A stretch of 51,585 bases of DNA from Anaerolineae bacterium (GTDB lineage Bacteria; Chloroflexota; Anaerolineae; UBA4142; SHND01). Every line of letters starts with the position of its first letter. Within the stretch, counting starts at the first letter, position 1. The notes beneath the pieces were generated by a model. It did no database searches. It saw only the letters and a list, made by a program, of their open reading frames with translations, and had not been told where the DNA came from. The position numbers and the translations under genes are program-made. Shown piece by piece: positions 9,283 through 17,739 of the stretch. The stretch covers positions 1 through 51,585 of the forward strand of contig JADZCJ010000115.1 in assembly GCA_020851635.1 (NCBI GenBank), given 5' to 3'.

Positions 9283-10873
9283 CCACACCTCCCGCCTGCT
9301 CTCGGGCATTCAAGCGCGCATAAATCTTTTTGTTGGCTTGATAAATGTTCAAGAATTCTGCAAACAATTGGTCATAGACGCGGCGATGTTCCGGCGTCGG
9401 CGTGTATGTCCGGGCAATTTTGACGCGCGTATGAATGTCGTCAAACGTGATCTCGCCCAGCGCCGCGGCGGCAAGAAATGCTGCGCCGCGCAAATTCGCC
9501 TGGACCGGGTCCCGGACCTGGTTGATCGGGCGATCCATAACATCCGCCAGAATCTGACACCACAGCTCGGAATTCGCGCCTCCCCCGATGAAATTCAACG
9601 TCTCCATCTTGTGCCGCGTAAAGCCCTCAACCGCGCCGAGCAGCCAGCGAGCATTATAGGCAACCCCTTCCAGGACGGCACGGATCATGTGTGCGCGCGT
9701 TGTGCGCAGGGACTGGTTAAAAAAGCCACCGCGAATACTATGGTTCTCTACAGGAGTGCGTTCGCCATACAACCAGGGTGTAAAGATCAATTTGTCACTG
9801 CCCGCAGGGACGCCGGCAGCAAGACGGTCAAATGCCTGATATACATTCGTGGGCGCGGGGGATTGCAGCTCATCATCGGGAAAAAAGAGGTTGTCACGCA
9901 AATAGGTGAGACACATGCCGGCGCTCTCTTGCTCGTTGGTGAGCAAATAGCGGTTGGGAATCGCCGACGGCAGGGAAGCCATATTGTGTGAGAGGTCGGT
10001 CTTTTTGAACGGCACGTGACAGGTCATCCACGCTGACGTGCCGATATAGAGGTGCGATTCGTAATCGCGCACCGCGCCCGAGCCCAGCGCGGCGGATTGG
10101 ACATCGGGAGTGCCCATGATGACGCGGGTGTCCTCGTCAAGCCCCAATTCGCGCGCCACATCGGGAGCGAGCGTCCCCAGCACATCCACCGCGCGCTTGA
10201 GCTCGGGCAGTTTTTCGCGCGCGATCCCTGCCAGTTTCAAAAGCCCGTCGTCGTATCGGACACGCGCGATGTCTTGATTGTTGGTGACCCAGTGAAGAAT
10301 GATGGAATCAAACCCCGCCGCAAATTTCCCGGTCAGGCGCAGGTTCAAATAATCTTTCGGTTCGAGGAATTTGAATGCGCGGTCGTAAATGAGGGAACGT
10401 TCGTTTTTCAAAAACAGGATGTGCGCGAGCGAATCCTTGCCCGCGTGTCCCGGGATGCCGCCGGTCCGTCGAAGCCAGCGCGCCAATTTTGTGATCCCGT
10501 ACCCCTCGATTCCGATGCGCCCGCCTGTCACGCGATTCACATAGGGAGCGCCCCGCGAGTCCATCCAGATAATCGCGTTCATCAACGGGTCCCCCGCCTC
10601 GTCCACGGCGACGGTGCCCGACCACTGCGTCGTACAGCAGACTGCGACGATGGCGTCCGCGGAGACAGCGCTATGAGAGAGAACAAGTTTGGCAGCGCCA
10701 AGAACCCCCGTCCACCAATCCGCCGGGTCTTGTTCCGCGCCGCCGTTGGCAACGAGGATGACCTTTTGCGGCTCGCTCTCGCAAACAGCCACGTCGCCGT
10801 TTGTAGACACGAGCGCAACCTTGAGCATTGAAGTCCCGAGGTCAATTGCGAGAATGTATTTGTCGGCTGCCAA
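9269..10873 (-). CDS. FGGY-family carbohydrate kinase (xylulokinase-like)
   Basis: The protein has 534 residues from a TTG start at 10873. That start has GGAGG six bases upstream and puts the fold at its usual N-terminus ([20 protein letters not shown]). Upstream in-frame ATGs would add a Met/His/Leu-rich leader unlike any FGGY kinase. The N-terminal phosphate-1 loop DLGTS, the substrate loop QWSGT, and the C-terminal [21 protein letters not shown]-binding region are all present. It should phosphorylate a sugar, sugar alcohol or related polyol. Co-translation with a PLP lyase suggests an amino-polyol or keto-sugar substrate, but no specific sugar can be named. Confidence 0.88.
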   Translation of the reverse strand: MAADKYILAIDLGTSMLKVALVSTNGDVAVCESEPQKVILVANGGAEQDPADWWTGVLGAAKLVLSHSAVSADAIVAVCCTTQWSGTVAVDEAGDPLMNAIIWMDSRGAPYVNRVTGGRIGIEGYGITKLARWLRRTGGIPGHAGKDSLAHILFLKNERSLIYDRAFKFLEPKDYLNLRLTGKFAAGFDSIILHWVTNNQDIARVRYDDGLLKLAGIAREKLPELKRAVDVLGTLAPDVARELGLDEDTRVIMGTPDVQSAALGSGAVRDYESHLYIGTSAWMTCHVPFKKTDLSHNMASLPSAIPNRYLLTNEQESAGMCLTYLRDNLFFPDDELQSPAPTNVYQAFDRLAAGVPAGSDKLIFTPWLYGERTPVENHSIRGGFFNQSLRTTRAHMIRAVLEGVAYNARWLLGAVEGFTRHKMETLNFIGGGANSELWCQILADVMDRPINQVRDPVQANLRGAAFLAAAALGEITFDDIHTRVKIARTYTPTPEHRRVYDQLFAEFLNIYQANKKIYARLNAREQAGGVDGNY

Positions 10874-10920
10874 TCGAGTCCTCCACGCGCTTGTGAAAAG
10901 TATCAACACATGCACCATCA

Positions 10921-10942
10921 AGTGTAGCATAAAGTGCAGCAT
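10921..10942. promoter_or_regulatory. Direct repeats upstream of the kinase gene
   Basis: AGTGTAGCAT (10921-10930) and AGTGCAGCAT (10933-10942) repeat with a 12-base period about 50 bases upstream of the TTG start of the kinase gene. They could be regulator half-sites or part of a promoter, but no convincing -35/-10 pair was found around them. The rest of 10874-11052 shows nothing recognisable. Confidence 0.25.
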
Positions 10943-11052
10943 GACTGCCAATTCTCTACAATTCGTCGTGGCTGTGGCTGACGGCTGTCGCTGAGAGACG
11001 AAAGGCGGAACATCACCAACACGCTCCCAGCTTTTCTGCTCCGACGCTCACC

Positions 11053-11078
11053 GCCGGGACCCAGTTTAGCGTCCCGGC
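11053..11078. other. Eight-base-pair stem-loop
   Basis: GCCGGGAC (11053-11060) and GTCCCGGC (11071-11078) form perfect arms around a ten-base loop. It lies just beyond the aldehyde dehydrogenase terminator. It has no T-run on either strand and may only assist termination or protect a 3' end. Confidence 0.4.
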
Positions 11079-11094
11079 TCCATTCCGCCCCCCC

Positions 11095-11131
11095 AAAAAA
11101 ACGCCGCATGCGCAAGTTTGCGTACGCGGCG
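11095..11131 (-). terminator. Rho-independent terminator after the aldehyde dehydrogenase gene
   Basis: On the minus strand, CGCCGCGTACGCAA and TTGCGCATGCGGCG form a 14-position stem with two mismatched positions (11102-11131), followed at once by seven T residues (11101-11095). It lies 90 bases after the aldehyde dehydrogenase stop and separates that gene from the kinase-lyase pair. Confidence 0.85.
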
Positions 11132-11221
11132 CTCATAAAGCACATTCCATTTGGACTTAGGACAGGCGTGCGCCTGCGATGATTGCGCGCCCTCTCGTCC
11201 AGAATCGCGGCACCCGTCTTG

Positions 11222-12694
11222 CTACAACGGGTCCACATACACCGTCTTCCACTGCGTAAAGAACTCGCGCGCCGCTTTGCCCTGCTCGCGCGTGCCGCTG
11301 GATGATTCTTTGAATCCGCCGAACGGCACCTGGGGTTCTGCGCCCGCAGTCATGGAATTGACGTGAACGAGACCCGCTTCGATCTCGCGCATGAAACGGA
11401 GTGCGAGATTCAAGTCGCGCGTGACAACCGACGCCGACAAGCCAAAGCGTGTGTGATTCGCCAGCGCGATCGCGTCGTCAATATCTTTTGCCTCAATCAC
11501 GCCGACGACGGGTCCAAAAATCTCCTCTTGAGCAATCCGCATGTCGGGCGTCACGTTGTCAAATACAGTGGGCGCGACAAAATAGCCGTGATCGTATTCG
11601 TCGCCGCGTAATTTTTCGCCGCCTGCGACCAAGCGCGCGCCTTCCTGCTTGCCAATCTCGATATATTCCATCACTGTTTTTTCGGCGTCGGCGCTCACCA
11701 GCGGCCCCATATACACGTCCCTCTGCATCCCGTCACCCACACGCAGCTGTTTCACCCGTGCGGCGAGCGTATCACGATAGGCATCCGCCACATCCCGCAC
11801 GACAATGGCGCGGCTCGTCGCCGTGCATTTTTGCCCCGTCGAGAGCATCGCGCCCTGCACCGTGAGCTCGACTGCCCGTGAAATATCGGCATCGTTCAAA
11901 ATTACAATCGGATTTTTGCCGCCGAGCTCCAGCTGGCTCTTGCCGCCGCGCCCCGCGACGTGGGCGGCGATGGCAGTGCCGACAGAATTCGAGCCGGTAA
12001 AACTGATCGCTTTGACCTTGATATTTTCGACGAGTTCCTGCCCGGCTTGCGAGCCGCGCCCGACGATGAGATTCAACACGCCGGGAGGCAGACCCGCCTG
12101 CTCGAACGCAGTCACGAGATACCACGCGGTCAGCGGCGTGATTTCCGCAGGTTTCAAGACGACGGTGTTGCCATATGCGAGGGCGGGCGCCATCTTCCAG
12201 GTCGGGATCGCGACGGGAAAATTCCAGGGCGTAATCAGCCCCACGACACCCAGCGGCACGCGTTCCGCAAACAGAAAGGTGGATGCACTCGCGCTCGGAT
12301 AGACATCACCGGTCGGCTGGAGACATTCACCCGCAAAATAGCGCAGGATGCTAACGCCGCGCGCGACCTCGCCCTTGCCCTCGGCGAACGTCTTGCCCTC
12401 TTCGCGCGTCAACGCCTCGCCAATTTCATCAACCCGCGCTTCGATCCAATTCGCGGCTTTGTTCAGGATTTCGCCGCGTTTTGGCATCGGCGTGCGCGCC
12501 CACGACGTCAAGGCGCGGTGCGCCGCGTCCACCGCGCGTTTTGCATCCTCGCGTGTGGCGGAGGGAAACGTCCCCAGCTGCTCGCGTATGTTGGCAGGAT
12601 TAATATCTTGCGTAACCGCCCGATTCGAGGCGTCCGTCCATTGTCCATCAATATAGTTTTGGAATGCGCGCGCATTCGTGTCTTGGAGTGTCAT
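11222..12694 (-). CDS. NAD(P)-dependent aldehyde dehydrogenase (semialdehyde dehydrogenase type)
   Basis: The protein has 490 residues, standard for the family. Landmarks: TPWNFP with the oxyanion Asn, QLELGGKNP with the general base Glu256, and STGQKCTATSR with the nucleophile Cys290. The C-terminal FGGFKESSSGTREQGKAAREFF resembles alpha-ketoglutaric-semialdehyde dehydrogenases, which is only a hint about substrate. The reading frame runs 62 codons further upstream, but that part is the translated 54-bp intergenic repeat. A promoter at 12701-12729 lies directly before the ATG at 12694, so the short form is correct and the message is probably leaderless. It is the first of three minus-strand metabolic genes and may oxidise the aldehyde made by the PLP lyase (inference). 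Confidence 0.9.
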   Translation of the reverse strand: MTLQDTNARAFQNYIDGQWTDASNRAVTQDINPANIREQLGTFPSATREDAKRAVDAAHRALTSWARTPMPKRGEILNKAANWIEARVDEIGEALTREEGKTFAEGKGEVARGVSILRYFAGECLQPTGDVYPSASASTFLFAERVPLGVVGLITPWNFPVAIPTWKMAPALAYGNTVVLKPAEITPLTAWYLVTAFEQAGLPPGVLNLIVGRGSQAGQELVENIKVKAISFTGSNSVGTAIAAHVAGRGGKSQLELGGKNPIVILNDADISRAVELTVQGAMLSTGQKCTATSRAIVVRDVADAYRDTLAARVKQLRVGDGMQRDVYMGPLVSADAEKTVMEYIEIGKQEGARLVAGGEKLRGDEYDHGYFVAPTVFDNVTPDMRIAQEEIFGPVVGVIEAKDIDDAIALANHTRFGLSASVVTRDLNLALRFMREIEAGLVHVNSMTAGAEPQVPFGGFKESSSGTREQGKAAREFFTQWKTVYVDPL

Positions 12695-12700
12695 AACTGA

Positions 12701-12729
12701 ACTATACCGTCCCTCACTTGCAGTGTCAA
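12701..12729 (-). promoter_or_regulatory. Leaderless-type promoter of the aldehyde dehydrogenase gene
   Basis: Reading the minus strand, -35 TTGACA (12729-12724), a 17-base spacer and -10 TATAGT (12706-12701) are followed by only six bases before the ATG. Transcription would begin at or next to the first codon, and no Shine-Dalgarno sequence is present. Confidence 0.85.
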
Positions 12730-12752
12730 TCGGATTGCGGGTCTCTCTCGCA

Positions 12753-12860
12753 GGTGTGCGCCATTCTTTTGGGTGGTAAGGATCGAACGCCGTTTCGTTC
12801 CCCGCGGGTGTGCGCCGCGCTTTTGGGTGGTAGGGAACGAACGCCGTTTCGTTCCCCGCC
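12753..12860. repeat. Two tandem copies of a 54-bp palindromic repeat
   Basis: Units at 12753-12806 and 12807-12860 both begin GGTGTGCGCC, share TTTTGGGTGGTA in the middle, and end in a hairpin made of GAACG and CGTTC elements. In the second copy GGGAACGAA pairs with TTCGTTCCC across CGCCGT. There are no spacers, so it is not CRISPR. It looks like a REP-type intergenic element. The frame through it is open by chance, which explains an apparent N-terminal extension of the aldehyde dehydrogenase. Confidence 0.75.
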
Positions 12861-12916
12861 CGACACGTTGCGGCGAGCATGCCCTACCCGCAACCAAAGA
12901 TTTGACGCCGCTGGCG

Positions 12917-12966
12917 AAATCGGTTTCAACCGATTTTCACCTCCCCAGACGCCAAATGAATTTGGC
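12917..12966. repeat. Pair of short perfect hairpins
   Basis: AAATCGGTT/AACCGATTT (12917-12936, two-base centre) and GCCAAAT/ATTTGGC (12951-12966, two-base centre) follow each other within 50 bases. With the tandem repeat they fill most of the 359-base gap between divergent genes. The second lies just upstream of the promoter at 12991, so it could be an operator, but no regulator is identified. Confidence 0.5.
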
Positions 12967-12990
12967 GACGGAATTGTCTCGCGCGGATGT

Positions 12991-13019
12991 TTGGGAAACA
13001 CCCTCGCTCGTGCTAGAAT
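12991..13019 (+). promoter_or_regulatory. Promoter of the NACHT-like/HEAT protein gene
   Basis: -35 TTGGGA (12991-12996) and -10 TAGAAT (13014-13019) are spaced by 17 bases. The start codon TTG is at 13054, giving a leader of about 28 bases with AGAGG before the start. Confidence 0.6.
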
Positions 13020-13053
13020 GTTTGATGCTATTTAAAAGACAAGAGGCATTGCA

Positions 13054-14838
13054 TTGAATCTATTCACCCGCAAGAAATCGGACGCGGCAGAATTGGCGCC
13101 CCCGGGCATTCCCCCGACCTTTCTCGCTTTACCACCACTCGTCACGAATTTTGATTCCACGCACCTGTATATTGTCCCTCGCGTGCGGGTCCGCGATACA
13201 GGCGCGATCACCCATCTGGACAATGCCGCGCGCGCCCATTCGCGCGGTGTCCTGCTCGGCGCACCGGGCATGGGCAAATCTTCCGCCCTCGAATTCATCG
13301 CCGCGCAAACGCGTGTCCCGACGCTCTCGTACGCCGATTATTCCGCACCAGCCCTGCCCGACAAGTTTCCGAACGAGTCCATGATTCTGCTCGATGACGT
13401 GAGCGAACCCGCTCACGTCGCTCATCTGCAAGCGCTCGCGAAAAGATTCCCGCAAGCGCACATCTGGGCGGCGACGCACGATCCCCATCTCGTCCCCGAA
13501 AGTTTTACGGCGCTCGAACTGCTTGCGCTCAACGAACGCGAAATAGTTTCTTTTGCCGAAAGCTGGTTCCCTCTGCCGCAGGTCAAGGGGCATCCTGCCA
13601 AACGCATCAATCGCGCCGCACAGGATTTTGTCGCTTCGCTGCAAGCCAACGCAGGCACGCGCGCACTGGCGACGGTCCCATTTTATCTTTTCCTGCTCTT
13701 GCAGATATACAAGCCCGACGCACCGGCGGACGAGCCCGTCATGCAAGAGCGCGTGGCGCTGCCGATGGTTGGCGGCAACGCCGCCGGAGGAACCACCGCG
13801 ACGCCGTTTACCCCGCCCCAGCGCACTCATGTCGCCGCACTACCCGCGCACCGCGCCCGGCTGTTTGACGAATATGTCAACGCAAAACTCGCCGCCGAGC
13901 GCGGCCCCGATCTTGCGGCACGCGCCATCGAAGGCATCGCCCTCTCAACCGAGCGCGGTCAGCGCGCGACGACCGAACATTTGGCGCGCGGTTATGGACT
14001 GGTCGAGGAACGTCCAGACGGGCGCGTCGAGTTCAAACATTCGCTCCTGCGGAATTTTCTTGCTGCCCGCGCCCTGCGCCGCAATCCCGATTTTGGACCT
14101 CTGCGCGAGCGATTGAATGATCCGGCATGGCGCGAGGTTGTGCTGTTTTACGCAGGGCTTGGCGCCGCCGATGAGGTTGCAGCCGCCGCGCTTGAAAACG
14201 ACGATCTCGAATTTGCCGCGAGCATTCTCGCCGCCACCCGCGAACCGAACGCCGAACAGATGGAAACAACCGTCAAGGGTCTCGCCGCGCGAGCGTGGGA
14301 CGACCACGATCAACGCGCCATGCGCGCGCTGGGCGAACTGCGGAGCAACCTCGCGAGCGATTTCTTTGCCGCCAAACTGCGCGACAAGAACGCCGATGTG
14401 CGTCTGCGCGCCGCTTTTATCCTTGGTAAACTGCACACCGACCGTTCACTGGAATACCTGCTGCCGCAGCTGCGCGACCCCAGCGACGACGTGCGCGTGC
14501 AGGTCATTGCTTCGCTCGGCGCGAGTCACAGCGAGCGCGTAATCGAGCCGCTCCTCGTCGCCCTCCGCGGCGACCCGCGCGTTGCGACCACCGACACGCG
14601 TCTCAAGATTGCCGCCGCGCAAGCCCTGGGAGAATATGGCACCGACAAGGCAGTGCCCGCACTCATTGTAGATATTCAGGTGGGTGATGCCGACGTGCGC
14701 GAGCAAGCGGCCGCTGCGCTCGTAAAAATCCGCAGTGATTTCGCGGTCAAGCCCCTCACCGAAATCGCCGAGACCGACAAAAAAACCCAGGTGCGACAGG
14801 CGGCAGTCCGCGTGCTGGACGACATGCGAGGGAAATGA
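13054..14838 (+). CDS. NACHT-like P-loop NTPase with C-terminal HEAT repeats
   Basis: 594 residues from a TTG start preceded by AGAGG. Residues 69-76 are a Walker A loop (GAPGMGKS, Lys75) and 110-116 a Walker B strand (MILLDDV, Asp114/Asp115). After residue about 320 comes FKHSLLRNFLAARALR and WREVVLFYAGL, the pattern that closes the helical part of NACHT/STAND NTPases. Residues from about 430 to the end are PBS-lyase-type HEAT repeats (for example PSDDVRVQVIASLGA). The first ~60 residues carry no recognisable effector domain. STAND proteins act as ligand-triggered switches in signalling or antiphage defence; which applies here is unknown. The VOC gene follows after one base. Confidence 0.75.
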   Translation: MNLFTRKKSDAAELAPPGIPPTFLALPPLVTNFDSTHLYIVPRVRVRDTGAITHLDNAARAHSRGVLLGAPGMGKSSALEFIAAQTRVPTLSYADYSAPALPDKFPNESMILLDDVSEPAHVAHLQALAKRFPQAHIWAATHDPHLVPESFTALELLALNEREIVSFAESWFPLPQVKGHPAKRINRAAQDFVASLQANAGTRALATVPFYLFLLLQIYKPDAPADEPVMQERVALPMVGGNAAGGTTATPFTPPQRTHVAALPAHRARLFDEYVNAKLAAERGPDLAARAIEGIALSTERGQRATTEHLARGYGLVEERPDGRVEFKHSLLRNFLAARALRRNPDFGPLRERLNDPAWREVVLFYAGLGAADEVAAAALENDDLEFAASILAATREPNAEQMETTVKGLAARAWDDHDQRAMRALGELRSNLASDFFAAKLRDKNADVRLRAAFILGKLHTDRSLEYLLPQLRDPSDDVRVQVIASLGASHSERVIEPLLVALRGDPRVATTDTRLKIAAAQALGEYGTDKAVPALIVDIQVGDADVREQAAAALVKIRSDFAVKPLTEIAETDKKTQVRQAAVRVLDDMRGK

Positions 14839-14839
14839 G

Positions 14840-15211
14840 ATGATCACCGGCATTCATCACATTCAACTGACCGCGCCGCGCGAGTGTGAAGCAACCGCGC
14901 GCAAATTCTATGGCGACCTTTTGGGACTGGTCGAAATCGAAAAACCGCCCGAACTGAAAAAGCGCGGCGGCATCTGGTTTGAATTTAACGGGCAGCAGCT
15001 GCACATTGGCGCGCAAGACAATTTTGTCGCGCCCCAAAAAGCTCATCCCGCCTTTTCTGTCGCGGGACTTGAGGCGCTGCGCGAAAAACTGAACGCCGTC
15101 GGGGTGACGACACAGGACGACGAGTTATTTATCGGCTACAACCGCTTTTACGCACACGACCCTTTTGGCAATCGCCTCGAATTTGTCGAACCGCTCCGAA
15201 CAAACGAGTAG
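14840..15211 (+). CDS. VOC-family (glyoxalase/bleomycin-resistance-like) protein
   Basis: A 123-residue single-domain vicinal-oxygen-chelate protein. GIHHIQLTAP opens the first beta-alpha-beta-beta module and HDPFGNRLEFVEP closes the second. The candidate metal ligands are His in HHIQL, His in QQLHIGA and Glu in LEFVEP. The start ATG at 14840 is one base after the previous stop and has GAGGG upstream, so it is co-translated with the NTPase gene. A longer frame upstream is just the other frame of that gene. Family members include lactoylglutathione lyases, dioxygenases and binding proteins. Reaction unknown. Confidence 0.82.
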   Translation: MITGIHHIQLTAPRECEATARKFYGDLLGLVEIEKPPELKKRGGIWFEFNGQQLHIGAQDNFVAPQKAHPAFSVAGLEALREKLNAVGVTTQDDELFIGYNRFYAHDPFGNRLEFVEPLRTNE

Positions 15212-15262
15212 ACGAGAAAACAGGGGCGCCGCAATTTTTTCCTGTCTACTTTATTTGGCATC

Positions 15263-16720
15263 ATGTCTGTCACCACTCCTGATTGGGTCAAAGACGCGAT
15301 CTTTTACCAGATTTTTCCCGACCGCTTTGCCAAATCCGAGCGGGTCGAAAAACCGCATCAGCTCGAAAGTTGGGACTCGCCGCCGACTCTCCACGGGTTC
15401 AAAGGCGGCGACCTGCTGGGGGTGGTCGAGCATCTCGAGCATCTCGTCGAGCTCGGCGCCAATGCGATCTACTTTTGCCCCATCTTTCAATCCACCGCCA
15501 ACCACCGGTATCATACACACGACTATTTTCGCGTTGACCCCGTGCTGGGCGATAACGATGCTTTGAGACATCTTGTGGCTGAAGCGCACGCGCGCGGCAT
15601 CCGTGTCGTGCTCGACGGTGTGTTTAATCATGCGTCGCGCGGGTTTTACTATTTCAATCACACCCTCGAAAACGGCAAGGACTCGCCCTATCTCGATTGG
15701 TTCATCTTTAACGGCTTTCCTCTCAATCCATACGGCGAAGGACCCGCAAATTACGCCGCGTGGTGGAACCTCAAAGCGCTGCCCAAACTCAATACTGCCA
15801 ACCCACAGGTGCGCGAATACATTATGCGCGTGGGCGAGTATTGGATGGAATATGGCATTGACGGCTGGCGGCTCGATGTGCCTGCCGAGATTGACGACGA
15901 CTCGTTTTGGCAAGAGTTTCGTCGGCGCATCAAGGCAAAAAACTCTGAAGCGTATATCGTCGGTGAAATCTGGCACCGCGCCGACCGCTGGCTGCAGGGC
16001 GACCAGTTCGATGCGGTCATGAATTATCAATTCACACGCGCCGCCGTTTCATTTTGTATTGGGGCGCGACATGCGAACAAGGAACTGCTGCAAGATTCCA
16101 GTTACGGCGACGTTATCACGGCGGACGCGCGCTATTTCGCCGACACACTGGAACATGTCCAAACATGGTATCACCCCGAAATCACCTACGCGCAAATGAA
16201 CTTGCTGGACAGTCATGACACGGCGCGGTTTCTCTCGATCGCAAAAAGCGACAAAACTGCCCTCAAACTTGCATGGCTCGCCCTGTTCACATATCCGGGC
16301 GCGCCGACTCTATATTACGGCGATGAAATCGGAATCGAGGGCGGCAAAGACCCCGACTGCCGGCGCGGGATGGTGTGGGACCGCGCCCAATGGGACATGG
16401 ACCTATGGGAGACCGCGCGGAACCTCATCGCGTTGCGTAAAAAGTATCGCGTATTCCGCCGTCCGGGCGGATATGCGCGCCTGCACGACCAGGGCATGGT
16501 TTATGCTTTTGCTCGCGAACTCGAAGGCGAAATCGCGATTGTGATCCTTAATGCGGGCGCGCAACCCGCCTCACTGGATTTGCAGGTCAGTTCGATTCTC
16601 AAGGACGGAACGCAGCTCAAACAAGAATGGGGACACGCAAGCGTCCGGGTGGAACACGGCAAGCTGCCCAACCTGCAAATTGATGCGCGCCAGGGTCAGG
16701 TGTGGACCCTTCAAGAATGA
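15263..16720 (+). CDS. GH13 alpha-glucosidase/neopullulanase-like alpha-amylase family enzyme
   Basis: A 485-residue cytoplasmic-type enzyme (no signal peptide) beginning WVKDAIFYQIFPDRFA, as in neopullulanases and cyclomaltodextrinases, but lacking their N-terminal starch-binding domain. All four GH13 regions are visible: DGVFNHAS, GWRLDVPAE with nucleophile Asp205, VGEIWH with acid Glu235, and LLDSHDTAR with His318 and Asp319. It should hydrolyse short alpha-glucans or maltodextrins. The 51-base gap upstream contains a bulged hairpin (AGTAGAC at 15207, GTCTACT at 15244) and no clear ribosome site. The stop overlaps the start of the zinc-binding protein gene (ATGA), an odd metabolic pairing. 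Confidence 0.9.
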   Translation: MSVTTPDWVKDAIFYQIFPDRFAKSERVEKPHQLESWDSPPTLHGFKGGDLLGVVEHLEHLVELGANAIYFCPIFQSTANHRYHTHDYFRVDPVLGDNDALRHLVAEAHARGIRVVLDGVFNHASRGFYYFNHTLENGKDSPYLDWFIFNGFPLNPYGEGPANYAAWWNLKALPKLNTANPQVREYIMRVGEYWMEYGIDGWRLDVPAEIDDDSFWQEFRRRIKAKNSEAYIVGEIWHRADRWLQGDQFDAVMNYQFTRAAVSFCIGARHANKELLQDSSYGDVITADARYFADTLEHVQTWYHPEITYAQMNLLDSHDTARFLSIAKSDKTALKLAWLALFTYPGAPTLYYGDEIGIEGGKDPDCRRGMVWDRAQWDMDLWETARNLIALRKKYRVFRRPGGYARLHDQGMVYAFARELEGEIAIVILNAGAQPASLDLQVSSILKDGTQLKQEWGHASVRVEHGKLPNLQIDARQGQVWTLQE

Positions 16721-17739
16721 CCGCCCGGCACTTGGACAATGAGCATCTGGTTCGATCAGCAAGCTTGAGCCGACGGCTCGGACAGCATCCAACCCTTGTC
16801 TTGATTGTGTGCGCTGTTTTGCTCGCGTTCGCCGTTGGCTGCGCCCCCGCGCCCCTATCCGTCGCGCCATCAGACAGCACAGGCGCCGCCGCGCCGCAAA
16901 CAAATCTCCGAGTAGTCGCGGTCGAATCGTTTCTGTCTGACATTGCCCAAAACGTCGCGGGTGACCGGGTTGTGATTGACACGCTGATTCCCCTTGGCAC
17001 AGACCCGCACAGTTTTGAACCCACACCGCAAGACCTGAAAAAAGTTGCCGACAGCAACGTGTTGATCATCAACGGCGCGGGCTTGGAGGTCTTTGTCGCC
17101 CGGCTGCTCGAAAACGCGGGCGGCGACCGAACCATTATTACCGCATCGCAAGGGCTTGCCCCGCGCGCCATCAAGCAAGGCGAGCCGGGGCAAAAAAACG
17201 AGCAGCACGAGGACGATCCACACTTTTGGCTAAATCCGCTGAATGTCATTCAATATGCCGAAAACATTCGCGATGGCTTGACCGCGATTGACCCCGCCGG
17301 CGCTCCCATTTACAAAACCAACGCCGAGACGTATGTCAAAAAACTGACGGCGTTGGATGCAGACATTCAAGCGCAGACCGACACCATTCCCACTGCCAAT
17401 CGCAAACTCGTCACCGACCACGACACTCTTGGTTACTATGCGGACCGCTACGGGTTTGAAATTGTCGGGATGCTGGTTCCCGGTTCGAGCGCCGCAAATT
17501 CCCCCAGCGCGCAGCAATTGGCAGAATTGGTTGACCGCGTCCGGGATTCGGGCGCGCGAGCCATTTTTCTCGAATCAAGCACGGACCCCCGCCTGGCGGA
17601 GCAGGTGGCGCAGGATACCGGCGTTCAAATCGTCACAGAGCTTTATACGCACTCGCTCAGCGGACCCGATGGACCCGCGCCGACCTATATCCAAATGCTA
17701 AAATACGATACCGACCTGATTGCGCAGGCGCTCCAATGA
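16717..17739 (+). CDS. znuA: Zinc-type ABC transporter substrate-binding lipoprotein (ZnuA/TroA family)
   Basis: 340 residues: a basic N-region, a hydrophobic segment ending AFAVGC (probable lipidated Cys), then the cluster A-1 metal-binding fold. Likely ligands are His98 (DPHSFEPTP), His169 (DDPHFWLNP), His235 (TDHDTLGYY) and Asp290 (STDPRLAEQ). A histidine at the third position is characteristic of zinc binders, while manganese binders carry Glu. A short His/acidic stretch (NEQHEDDPH) precedes the second ligand. The start is taken at the ATGA overlap with the GH13 stop; a GTG five codons upstream is also in frame. It feeds the ATPase and permease that follow, each overlapping by four bases. 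Confidence 0.88.
   Translation: MTARHLDNEHLVRSASLSRRLGQHPTLVLIVCAVLLAFAVGCAPAPLSVAPSDSTGAAAPQTNLRVVAVESFLSDIAQNVAGDRVVIDTLIPLGTDPHSFEPTPQDLKKVADSNVLIINGAGLEVFVARLLENAGGDRTIITASQGLAPRAIKQGEPGQKNEQHEDDPHFWLNPLNVIQYAENIRDGLTAIDPAGAPIYKTNAETYVKKLTALDADIQAQTDTIPTANRKLVTDHDTLGYYADRYGFEIVGMLVPGSSAANSPSAQQLAELVDRVRDSGARAIFLESSTDPRLAEQVAQDTGVQIVTELYTHSLSGPDGPAPTYIQMLKYDTDLIAQALQ

Noticed and set aside
10874-10951. ATG-started extension of the FGGY kinase
   Set aside because: The Met/His/Leu-rich leader is unlike the family, and the TTG at 10873 has a properly spaced GGAGG.
12753-12860. Possible CRISPR array
   Set aside because: Only two directly adjacent copies, no spacers and no cas genes in the window.
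12695-12880. In-frame N-terminal extension of the aldehyde dehydrogenase
   Set aside because: It translates the 54-bp intergenic repeat and the promoter; the family's normal start is at 12694.
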